7,189 nt of DNA, taken from positions 3,870-11,058 of the forward strand of contig MFIE01000015.1 in assembly GCA_001778785.1 (NCBI GenBank). The letters are read 5' to 3'. Source of the stretch: Candidatus Giovannonibacteria bacterium RIFCSPLOWO2_01_FULL_46_13 (GTDB taxonomy: Bacteria; Patescibacteriota; Minisyncoccia; JACPKW01; UBA11713). Position 1 is the stretch's first letter. Each line of letters opens with the position of its first letter. Shown piece by piece: positions 1 through 5,264 of the stretch. The notes below the pieces were generated by a model. That model was not told where the DNA came from, did no database searches, and saw only the letters and a list, made by a program, of their open reading frames with translations. The position numbers and the translations under genes are program-made.

Positions 1-1
1 C

Positions 2-586
2 CAAATCGAAGTTAAATTGGCCGAGCCCGAAACCAAAGACGGCAACGTCACCCTGGCAGAACTCGTCATACTGGCCCAATTAGTAAAACTATCTGGCGCG
101 GCAAAAATATTCGAGATAGGGACCTTCGACGGCAGGACCACCTTAAACCTAGCCTTAAACAGCCGCGAGGACGCCCAGATTTTCACCTTGGACCTCGGCG
201 ATAAGGAATTGGAGGAGTTTTCAAAAATCGAACACGGCGACAAAAAATTTATCGGCAAAACAAAGTTCGGCCGTAAATTCGACGACAAGCCAGAGGCAAA
301 AAAAATCACCCAGCTCTGGGGCGACTCCGCGAAATTTGATTTCTCGCCGTACAAAAATTCCGTGGACCTTATCTTTGTCGACGGCTCTCATCAATATGAA
401 TATTTATTAAAAGATTCCGATACGGCCCTGTATTTAACGAAGTCGGGTTCAATAATCCTCTGGCACGATTACAACACCTCCTGGCCTGGAGTAACGCGCG
501 CCTTAAACGAACTCCAACAGAACGACCCTCGCTTCAAAAATATTCGCCACATCACCGGAACCTCGATGGTCTATTTAAAACTTTAA
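2..586 (+). CDS. Class I SAM-dependent methyltransferase, 5' end cut by the window
   Basis: The frame is open to the left edge, so the true start is probably outside the window; an in-frame TTG at 17 is the first possible start inside it and is used for numbering here (189 residues). The fold signature is that of the Methyltransf_24-like class I methyltransferases. Motif I is FEIGTFDGRT (residues 32-41) for SAM binding, an acidic strand end LDL follows at 58-60, WGDSAKFDF is at 101-109, VDGSHQYEYLL at 121-131 resembles the family's active-site D-G-x-H segment, and WHDY is at 149-152. These proteins often sit in glycan gene clusters and may methylate sugars, which fits the neighbouring GT9, hldD and second methyltransferase genes; the substrate cannot be read from the sequence. 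The 3' end overlaps the convergent GT9 gene by 35 bp. There is no membrane segment, so it is probably cytosolic. Confidence 0.82.
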   Translation, partial: QIEVKLAEPETKDGNVTLAELVILAQLVKLSGAAKIFEIGTFDGRTTLNLALNSREDAQIFTLDLGDKELEEFSKIEHGDKKFIGKTKFGRKFDDKPEAKKITQLWGDSAKFDFSPYKNSVDLIFVDGSHQYEYLLKDSDTALYLTKSGSIILWHDYNTSWPGVTRALNELQQNDPRFKNIRHITGTSMVYLKL

Positions 587-1709
587 TCAACTCCTCGGTT
601 TCGTTTAAAACCATCTCCGCCGATATATCGTCCGATTGGCGACGGGCTTCTTTTTCGTTGTAGACGCGGGCGTTGAAAACTCCCATTTCGTGCCTCTTAC
701 GCGGCGCGACGGCGATACGGTGCCGCTCGCCTCTTGGCGGCTGGTCGTTTTCGTCCACCGGCCCCACGATATCAACCGTCCCCACATCGAAAGCTTCCGC
801 GATATAAATTGGGCCGGTATCGACACTTATCAAAATCGACATTTTGGAAATTGCGGCCTTCAGCTCGTCGATGTTAAATGCACCAAAAGCGTTTATTATT
901 TTCGTGCTTGGGCTAAGGTTCGCCAAGAATTCATCCCCTTCTTTTTTATCCGAGCCCGAGCCTATCAAAATAATTTTCGCGTTATATTTTTCGTAAAGCG
1001 AGTCGGCAACTTTCGCGAATTTATCCCGCCCCCAAAGTTTTATCTTGTTTCCAGTCGACGGAAAAATCCCCACGACCAAATCCCGTTCTTCGATCCCCTG
1101 CTCCTGATAAAATTGCAAAACTTTTTTCTGGGCGCCCTCGGAATAGTTTAAATATTTTCTTGTATCGTCCGCGAAAATGCCGATCTCTTCCAGGAGACGC
1201 AAATATTCCCGCGGGGCATAATTCCCGATCTTGTGCGGCCTGGAAGAAACAAGCTTCAGGAGCAATTTATACGACCTCGTATTTATCGGGCTAAACCCTC
1301 CTTCCAAACTTGGCGCGGCGATGTGGGGGATTTGCGAGAGATAGAGGATAAAAAGAGTCTCCGGGCTCGGGCCGGTCAAAGCCGCGAAATCGAATTTTTC
1401 CCGGGAGAGAATCCCTGTCATTTTTTTAAAATCCTTTTCGAAGACGATATAACCGTCGATGTCCCTGTTGTAATTTAAAAGCTCCTTATTGACCGCGTCC
1501 CCCATGACATAAAGCTTCGAATCTGGATATTTTTTCTTGATGGCGCGGAACATCGGCGTCGTGCAAACCATGTCCCCCATTTTGGCAAGCTGGGCGACGA
1601 GAATTTTTTTTGGCCCGCCCGGAGTTTTCTTGTCCGCACGGCCACAGAAAATGAACGTAAAAAAACACCAGGCCAGGAGTAACAAATTGTAAGTTCGCCG
1701 AGTTAACAT
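552..1709 (-). CDS. Glycosyltransferase family 9 (ADP-heptose:glycan heptosyltransferase-like)
   Basis: A GT-B transferase of the WaaC/WaaF/RfaF family, expected to move a heptose (or related sugar) from ADP-heptose to a surface glycan at the cytosolic face of the membrane. Numbered from the ATG at 1709 (385 residues), the N-terminal domain begins with KKILVAQLAKMGDMVCTTP (34-52), the family's acceptor-domain start. The donor domain has VGIFPSTGNKIKLWGRDKF (213-231) and the nucleotide-sugar loop ISVDTGPIYIAEAF (294-307). The usual His of the DTGPxH loop is Tyr here. A hydrophobic run at about 8-22 before the GT-B domain could be a membrane anchor. The frame extends to a TTG at 1730, which would add seven residues (MSYYLYY); I prefer the ATG, although neither start has an SD. 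Downstream it overlaps the convergent methyltransferase; upstream it is 27 bp from a divergent methyltransferase. With hldD and rfaE2 nearby, ADP-heptose is the likely donor, but the acceptor is unknown. Confidence 0.85.
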   Translation of the reverse strand: MLTRRTYNLLLLAWCFFTFIFCGRADKKTPGGPKKILVAQLAKMGDMVCTTPMFRAIKKKYPDSKLYVMGDAVNKELLNYNRDIDGYIVFEKDFKKMTGILSREKFDFAALTGPSPETLFILYLSQIPHIAAPSLEGGFSPINTRSYKLLLKLVSSRPHKIGNYAPREYLRLLEEIGIFADDTRKYLNYSEGAQKKVLQFYQEQGIEERDLVVGIFPSTGNKIKLWGRDKFAKVADSLYEKYNAKIILIGSGSDKKEGDEFLANLSPSTKIINAFGAFNIDELKAAISKMSILISVDTGPIYIAEAFDVGTVDIVGPVDENDQPPRGERHRIAVAPRKRHEMGVFNARVYNEKEARRQSDDISAEMVLNETEELIKVLNRPSRFR

Positions 1710-1714
1710 ATAAT
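1687..1714 (+). promoter_or_regulatory. Sigma70-like promoter for the methyltransferase-hldD pair
   Basis: A perfect -10 TATAAT lies at 1709-1714, with TTGTAA (4 of 6 matches to TTGACA) at 1687-1692 and a 16-bp spacer. Transcription would start near 1721, giving a leader of about 16 nt before the ATG at 1737, with no SD. The -35 and spacer lie inside the first codons of the divergent GT9 gene, and the -10 touches its start codon, so polymerase binding here could interfere with GT9 expression. This is predicted from motif match and position only. Confidence 0.55.
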
Positions 1715-1736
1715 ACAAATAATAACTCAACTACTG

Positions 1737-2288
1737 ATGAAAAAGTTAAATTTAGGCTCCGGACGGGACATAAAACAGGGCTGGGTGAACCTTGATTCGG
1801 CCAATCTTCCCGGGGTAGACGTCGTGCACGATATAGAAAAATTACCTCTTCCCTTCGCGAATGACGAGTTCGACGAAATTTTATGCCAGGATGTCCTCGA
1901 GCATACCGAATACCTGCCGATTTTAAAAGACCTCCATCGCATTTTAAAAACCGGTGGGAAGATTTCAATCCGCGTCCCGCACTTCACTTCTAAAAATAAT
2001 TTCACCGACCCGACGCACAAAAAGAGGTTTTCAATTTACACCTTCGAAATGTTCGCCAAAAATTCCCCCCATTCGAAATCCAAGGAACGCGAATACTACT
2101 TTGATTTCCACTTCGACCATGTCACAAAAACTAAAATAACTTTCGACCGCTCCTCGCGCTGGCTAATTTACAACCGCATCATGGAACCTATCGTTAATTT
2201 AAACAAAACCACACAATTTTTATTCGAATCCACGGGATGGTGCTATAGCTTCCCGGCGCAAAATATAATCATCGAGCTTATAAAATGA
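1737..2288 (+). CDS. Small class I SAM-dependent methyltransferase (Methyltransf_11-like)
   Basis: A 183-residue protein with a complete but minimal methyltransferase core. KLNLGSGRD (3-11) is SAM-binding motif I, VNLD (17-20) ends in the acidic residue that normally contacts the SAM ribose, HDIEKLPLPF (31-40) and FDEILCQDVLEH (45-56) are motif II with the typical VLEH turn, and ILKTGGKISIRVPH (69-82) is the post-II strand. The C-terminal half (PTHKKRFS at 92-99, aromatic-rich 118-128) resembles small methyltransferases found in polysaccharide loci. The substrate is unknown; a sugar or lipid-linked glycan is plausible from context only. The start is ATG 1737 with no SD, consistent with the short leader from the promoter at 1687-1714. 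Its TGA overlaps the hldD ATG in an ATGA, so the two are probably translationally coupled. Confidence 0.85.
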   Translation: MKKLNLGSGRDIKQGWVNLDSANLPGVDVVHDIEKLPLPFANDEFDEILCQDVLEHTEYLPILKDLHRILKTGGKISIRVPHFTSKNNFTDPTHKKRFSIYTFEMFAKNSPHSKSKEREYYFDFHFDHVTKTKITFDRSSRWLIYNRIMEPIVNLNKTTQFLFESTGWCYSFPAQNIIIELIK

Positions 2289-3196
2289 TAGTTGTAACCG
2301 GAGCCGCGGGGTTCATAGGAAGCGTTTTGGCGAGGGCGTTGAAGGACGCCGGACACAATGATTTGGTTTTGGTTGATGATGCGGAAAGAAATCCGCAATG
2401 CCTTGATTTATGGAAGCTTGAAGAATGGCTCAAGGAAAATTCCAAGAAGGTGGACTTTGTTTTTCACATCGGGGGAAATAGCAGTACTGTTGTTTTCGAT
2501 AAATCTGTTTTTGACAAATATAATGTTGATTATAGCAAGATGGTTTGGAATTTTTGCACCGAAAATAAAGTTCCCTTGATCTATGCTTCATCGGCCGCTA
2601 CCTATGGAGATGGTTCCGGCGGGTATAGCGACGACCACGTGTCGATCGCTTCGCTAAAGCCGCTTAATCCATACGGCCAATACAAACATGACTTCGACCT
2701 ATGGGCGCTCTCGCAAACTAAAACACCTCCGTCCTGGGCAGGACTAAAATTTTTCAATGTGTACGGGCCTAACGAATATCACAAGGGTCGCATGGCTTCG
2801 GTTGTTCTCCATTCTTTCAATCAAATAAAAGAGCACGGCAAAGTTAAACTTTTTAAATACGGCGAGCAAAAAAGAGATTTTGTCTACGCCAAGGATATCG
2901 CGGAGGTCTGCATATTTTTGATGAAAAATAAACCTTCCTCCGGCATTTACAACGTCGGCACGGGACAAGCGCGCACGTTCAAGGAACTCGCCGAAGCTGT
3001 TTTTACAGCGCTCGACAAAAAACCGGAGATCGAATATGTAGACATTCCCGAAGATATTAAAGATAAATACCAATCGTTCACGGAAGCTAAAATAGGAAAA
3101 CTCCGCCTTGCGGGATATTCCAAACCCTTCACTCCCCTCGAAGACGGCGTAAAAGACTACGTCTTAAACCACCTCTTGCCAAAAAAACACTTTTAG
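2285..3196 (+). CDS. hldD: ADP-L-glycero-D-manno-heptose 6-epimerase
   Basis: An extended SDR enzyme that converts ADP-D-glycero-D-manno-heptose to the L-glycero form, the last step of ADP-heptose synthesis, in the cytosol. The 303-residue length is near the 310 of E. coli HldD. Visible landmarks are the Rossmann loop GAAGFIG (6-12), YASSAATYG (100-108) with the active-site serine, the catalytic Y130-x3-K134, FFNVYGP (156-162) followed by YHKGRMASVV (165-174) whose K167 matches the second catalytic base K178 of E. coli HldD, RDFVYAKDIA (197-206), and the C-terminal DKYQSFTEAKIGKLRLAGY (260-278), highly characteristic of HldD (GRYQAFTQADLTNLRAAGY in E. coli, from memory). It starts in an ATGA overlap with the upstream methyltransferase. 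The last seven codons plus the stop coincide with a promoter for the next gene, so the LLPKKHF tail may be incidental. Codon use shifts from GTT/GAT/TTT/TTG-rich to C-ending about one third of the way in. Confidence 0.92.
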   Translation: MIVVTGAAGFIGSVLARALKDAGHNDLVLVDDAERNPQCLDLWKLEEWLKENSKKVDFVFHIGGNSSTVVFDKSVFDKYNVDYSKMVWNFCTENKVPLIYASSAATYGDGSGGYSDDHVSIASLKPLNPYGQYKHDFDLWALSQTKTPPSWAGLKFFNVYGPNEYHKGRMASVVLHSFNQIKEHGKVKLFKYGEQKRDFVYAKDIAEVCIFLMKNKPSSGIYNVGTGQARTFKELAEAVFTALDKKPEIEYVDIPEDIKDKYQSFTEAKIGKLRLAGYSKPFTPLEDGVKDYVLNHLLPKKHF

Positions 3197-3204
3197 GGTA
3201 TAGT
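3176..3204 (+). promoter_or_regulatory. Promoter P1 (TTGCCA-17-TATAGT) for the multi-TM membrane protein gene
   Basis: The -35 is TTGCCA at 3176-3181 and the -10 is TATAGT at 3199-3204, with a 17-bp spacer holding an A-run and TTTTAGGG. The predicted start near 3211 gives a leader of about 24 nt that contains the SD. The same -35, spacer length, A-run and TTTAGGGTA recur at 3844-3872 upstream of the next transcription unit, which strengthens both calls. The -35 and most of the spacer lie inside the final codons of hldD, and the TAG stop is part of the TTTTAGGG. Confidence 0.68.
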
Positions 3205-3220
3205 TGAGAAAAATCCGAGA

Positions 3221-3226
3221 GGGAGG
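3221..3226 (+). promoter_or_regulatory. Strong Shine-Dalgarno that sets the ATG at 3235
   Basis: GGGAGG at 3221-3226, within GAGGGAGGTG, lies 8 nt before ATG 3235. An in-frame GTG at 3226 overlaps this SD and would have none of its own, so the start is ATG 3235. Confidence 0.75.
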
Positions 3227-3234
3227 TGTTAAAG

Positions 3235-3648
3235 ATGTTTATTCTATTGTTCGTTTTCAGTGTTATTGTGGGGTTTCCTACATACCTCTTTATCCACGAT
3301 CTGCATATTTGGCAGGGCATGACTGCGATCTGTCTTCAGGGGTTGGTATTGGCTATCACAACTCTTGTGGAACCAGTGCCTCTCGGCCTCCACTATCGAG
3401 AGTTTTCTACCTTCGGGAAGGCATGGCTCCTTTCGATTCTCGGTGTAGCAATAGGAGCATATATCCTATCCCTGATTCCTTTGCCTGAGATGAATATAGG
3501 GTGGCCACTTATCATCCTCGTCTCGATTAACATAGTGATGATTGCGTGGTTGGCACAGGGATATCTAAACGAATGCCAATCTGTTAATCGAGCGATCGAA
3601 GAACGCAGGCGAAAAGGGGAAACGTGGATTTTCCCTTGGGAATATTGA
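3235..3648 (+). CDS. Multi-spanning membrane protein of unknown function
   Basis: I do not recognise this 137-residue protein. It is very hydrophobic, with about four likely membrane segments at 2-20, 28-46, 62-82 and 88-108, joined by short loops (HDLHIWQ at 21-27, EPVPLGLHYREF at 46-57, PLPEMN at 82-87). A charged tail EERRRKGETWIFPWEY (122-137) rich in Arg and aromatics follows and is probably cytosolic. There is no cleavable signal peptide or lipobox. It forms its own unit, with a promoter overlapping the hldD 3' end, a strong SD and a hairpin terminator 17 bases after the TGA. It could be a small inner-membrane protein or part of a transporter or holin-like system, but nothing visible decides this. 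Confidence 0.75.
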   Translation: MFILLFVFSVIVGFPTYLFIHDLHIWQGMTAICLQGLVLAITTLVEPVPLGLHYREFSTFGKAWLLSILGVAIGAYILSLIPLPEMNIGWPLIILVSINIVMIAWLAQGYLNECQSVNRAIEERRRKGETWIFPWEY

Positions 3649-3664
3649 CACCGCCCAAGTTAAT

Positions 3665-3696
3665 CTGCCAGCCTCTCGCGAGACTGGCAGGTTTTT
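3665..3696 (+). terminator. Intrinsic terminator after the multi-TM membrane protein gene
   Basis: CTGCCAG (3665-3671) pairs with CTGGCAG (3684-3690). Between them, after a two-C bulge, TCTCGCGAGA (3674-3683) is self-complementary and extends the hairpin. Five Ts follow at 3692-3696. The position 16 bases past the stop codon and the T-run support a rho-independent terminator for the upstream gene. Confidence 0.78.
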
Positions 3697-3715
3697 CATT
3701 TCACTTCACTTACTT

Positions 3716-3761
3716 TTGAATTACCAGTTTATAAGCGATCGTTTTTAAATTGGTAATTCAA
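3716..3761 (+). repeat. 46-bp near-perfect palindrome
   Basis: TTGAATTACCA (3716-3726) is exactly complementary to TGGTAATTCAA (3751-3761), and the symmetry continues to the centre CGATCG (3736-3741). Of 23 base pairs about the centre (between 3738 and 3739), 20 are Watson-Crick, two are G-T and one is T-T. No T-run follows on either side, so it does not look like a terminator. It could extrude as a cruciform, be a dimeric protein's binding site, be a stable RNA hairpin, or be a small mobile repeat. A TATACT hexamer follows at 3765-3770 but has no good -35 and no gene within 130 bases. The rest of the gap (about 3771-3840) is AT-rich with no feature I can name. Confidence 0.8.
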
Positions 3762-3843
3762 GATTATACTGTTTTGTGACGATAGCTATAAAACACGCAT
3801 ATTTTATTTTTAAAAAGCCGCTCGAATAAGCTTACCCGCGCTC

Positions 3844-3872
3844 TTGCCAAAAAAGTATCTTTAGGGTAGAAT
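3844..3872 (+). promoter_or_regulatory. Promoter P2 (TTGCCA-17-TAGAAT) for the Nudix-like unit
   Basis: TTGCCA at 3844-3849 and TAGAAT at 3867-3872 are separated by 17 bp. TCTTGCCAAAAAA and TTTAGGGTA match promoter P1 (3176-3204) in both sequence and spacing. The start near 3879 gives a leader of about 29 nt ending in a strong SD. Here the promoter lies in noncoding DNA, so the match with P1 is not due to protein coding. Confidence 0.7.
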
Positions 3873-3895
3873 TTCGTAAATACAATTCAGCTCTT

Positions 3896-3902
3896 AAGGA
3901 GG
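3896..3902 (+). promoter_or_regulatory. Consensus Shine-Dalgarno for the Nudix-like gene
   Basis: AAGGAGG at 3896-3902 is a full anti-SD match, five bases before ATG 3908, and fixes that start. Confidence 0.8.
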
Positions 3903-3907
3903 GCAAA

Positions 3908-4630
3908 ATGGCACAAAAAAGAGAAGTTGATCCTGGTCTTTTGAAAGATTGGCGCTTTTATCCGGAAAACATGGGCACCCACTATCTTTTGGTAAGTGGA
4001 ATAAACCCCCACACTGGACGAGAGAATCAATTCACGACCAGGGGCAAAGGCCGCGAAAAAGGGGCGACAAGGATTCCGTTCAAGTTCCGCTTTCCCAAGG
4101 CGACCGCCGCCGCTAGAAAAATTGGGAGAAGCATGAGAGATAAGTACGGGATGTTCGAACTACTGAAGCGTCTCCGAGAAGAAGACTACTTCAGAGAACT
4201 TTCCGACTTCGAAGTTCCCCTCATGGTGATGCCGCGAGCCGCCGAAAAAACCTGCGGGTGGGAAATTAACGCCCCAGGAGGAACCGCTGACCCCGGAGAA
4301 AGCATGGAGCAGATTGGAGATCGCGAGTTCGAAGAGGAGGGAAAAGGACTCAAGGCTATAAAGCTCTGGAGACCATTTCCGCCAGCCATGCCGGCAAGCG
4401 GGGCCTACGACGAGATACAAGAAGTAACCTTTGCGCTCGTCTACGGAGAGCCCTCCACGTTGCCTGAAGGAGCTCGCGAATGGATGGGTTTCAACCTCGG
4501 GGAAATTATTGATGAAATGTGGAAATACAACATCAACCCGAGTGCCGAGCGTCCTCCATTCGACGCCAAACTCGCTTGGACATTCCCCTACCTGATCGAG
4601 AAAATGAAAAACGAACTCGACCTGAAGTAG
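3908..4630 (+). CDS. Nudix-hydrolase-like protein with an unrecognised N-terminal region
   Basis: A 240-residue soluble protein. Residues 104-200 read as a Nudix domain: PLMVMPR strand (104-110), WEINAPGG (118-125), then a Nudix box G125-x5-E131-x7-R139-E140-F-E-E143-E144 with the metal-binding glutamates present. The expected final Gly is displaced (EEGKGL instead of EExGU). AYDEIQEVTFALVYGEP (166-182) fits the following strands of ADP-ribose-pyrophosphatase-like members. Active Nudix enzymes hydrolyse nucleoside diphosphates linked to another group; the substrate here cannot be told. Residues 1-100 contain THYLLVSGINPHTGRENQF (24-42) and a basic stretch at 45-80 (RGKGREKGATR, RKIGRSMRDKYG), which I do not recognise and which could bind nucleic acid or a nucleotide. 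It is first in a unit with the membrane gene 23 bp downstream, under promoter P2. Confidence 0.7.
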   Translation: MAQKREVDPGLLKDWRFYPENMGTHYLLVSGINPHTGRENQFTTRGKGREKGATRIPFKFRFPKATAAARKIGRSMRDKYGMFELLKRLREEDYFRELSDFEVPLMVMPRAAEKTCGWEINAPGGTADPGESMEQIGDREFEEEGKGLKAIKLWRPFPPAMPASGAYDEIQEVTFALVYGEPSTLPEGAREWMGFNLGEIIDEMWKYNINPSAERPPFDAKLAWTFPYLIEKMKNELDLK

Positions 4631-4642
4631 GGCGCAACCAAA

Positions 4643-4649
4643 AAGGAGG
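4643..4649 (+). promoter_or_regulatory. Consensus Shine-Dalgarno for the two-TM gene
   Basis: AAGGAGG at 4643-4649 lies 4 nt before ATG 4654 and 10 nt before a second in-frame ATG at 4660. It shows that the longer open frame running back to 4519 inside the Nudix-like gene is not used. Which of the two ATGs is used remains open. Confidence 0.75.
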
Positions 4650-4653
4650 GTTT

Positions 4654-5211
4654 ATGAACATGTCTGCATTGATCCCGAAATTCCAAAAAAGGTTGGAGAT
4701 CCCAAGAGTAAATGCTGTCCGGCGAGTTGTTCTGTTTCTGTTCCTATCAGCTTCTTTCGCGGCGACCGTGGCACTGTCGGTCATGCTTTTCCCGTATACA
4801 GACGGCTTCACTGAGAAGATTCCCCTCTTACCCGGAAATCATATCCGAGTGCAAGAGATTCTGAATGGGGAAGTTCTGGTCTCGAGAAGCCAATTTTTGC
4901 AGATAGCGAAAGAAAATGTGACCTTCATTGCCCTCGGGAAAAAAGCCATTGTCTACATGACAAAGGTAGGGGGAGTATCTTACCGCTACAACGAGGATAT
5001 CCATCATACTCGTTTTGGCTATTTCGTTTCTTCTCAATCCATCCAAAACGAGATCGCCATCCGGAAAATAAAGAGAGACAACGTGAATATGATAATTTCT
5101 CATGTCGGTATCCCCTTGCTAATTCTCGCTATTTTGTACCTTTTCATCGGGGTAGCACAAACAAGGCACGTGTCCGGAAGAGATAAAGTCGTGTTTTTCC
5201 TCTTCGTATGA
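4654..5211 (+). CDS. Two-TM membrane protein with a large loop, unknown function
   Basis: I do not recognise this 185-residue protein. A basic N-terminus (KRLEIPRVNAVRR, 12-24) precedes TM1 at about 25-46. A mixed polar domain of about 100 residues follows (47-147), with strand-like segments HIRVQEILNGEVLVS (63-77), NVTFIALGKKAIVYMT (88-103) and VSYRYNEDI (108-116). TM2 is at about 148-168, then a short tail RHVSGRDKVVFFLFV. The positive-inside rule suggests both ends in the cytosol and the central domain outside. The start is fixed by the SD at 4643-4649; ATG 4660 would remove two residues. It is 23 bp after the Nudix-like gene, so the two are almost certainly co-transcribed, and a hairpin terminator follows the stop. 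A membrane partner or sensor for the Nudix-like protein is a guess from linkage only. Confidence 0.75.
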   Translation: MNMSALIPKFQKRLEIPRVNAVRRVVLFLFLSASFAATVALSVMLFPYTDGFTEKIPLLPGNHIRVQEILNGEVLVSRSQFLQIAKENVTFIALGKKAIVYMTKVGGVSYRYNEDIHHTRFGYFVSSQSIQNEIAIRKIKRDNVNMIISHVGIPLLILAILYLFIGVAQTRHVSGRDKVVFFLFV

Positions 5212-5226
5212 CCGCGCATCACAAAC

Positions 5227-5264
5227 CAAAGCCTGGCGCTTAACGCCAGGCTTTGTTATTTTTT
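5227..5264 (+). terminator. Strong intrinsic terminator between convergent genes
   Basis: A perfect 12-bp stem, C plus AAAGCCTGGCG (5227-5238) with CGCCAGGCTTT plus G (5244-5255), closes a 5-base CTTAA loop and is followed by TTATTTTTT (5256-5264). It ends the P2 transcript. On the minus strand the hairpin abuts the rfaE2 stop and is followed by only TTTG-type Ts, so termination from that side would be weaker. Confidence 0.88.

Noticed and set aside
636..1151. Long plus-strand open frame of 171 codons
   Set aside because: It is antisense to the clear GT9 gene, has no family motif and has the composition of a complementary-strand shadow.
1710..1730. TTG start for the GT9 gene adding seven residues
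   Set aside because: No SD and a non-family, tyrosine-rich prefix; ATG 1709 is simpler, though the choice is not certain.
3716..3761. XerCD dif site or terminator reading of the palindrome
   Set aside because: The arms and the centre do not match the 11-6-11 dif pattern I know, and no T-run follows on either strand.
3765..3802. Promoter for a small RNA at TATACT or nearby
   Set aside because: No acceptable -35 at 16-18 bp and no terminator-like structure before promoter P2; left only as a possibility.
4519..4653. An upstream extension of the two-TM gene overlapping the Nudix-like gene
   Set aside because: It would start inside the Nudix-like gene without an SD and adds a polar, low-plausibility stretch; a perfect AAGGAGG sits just before ATG 4654.
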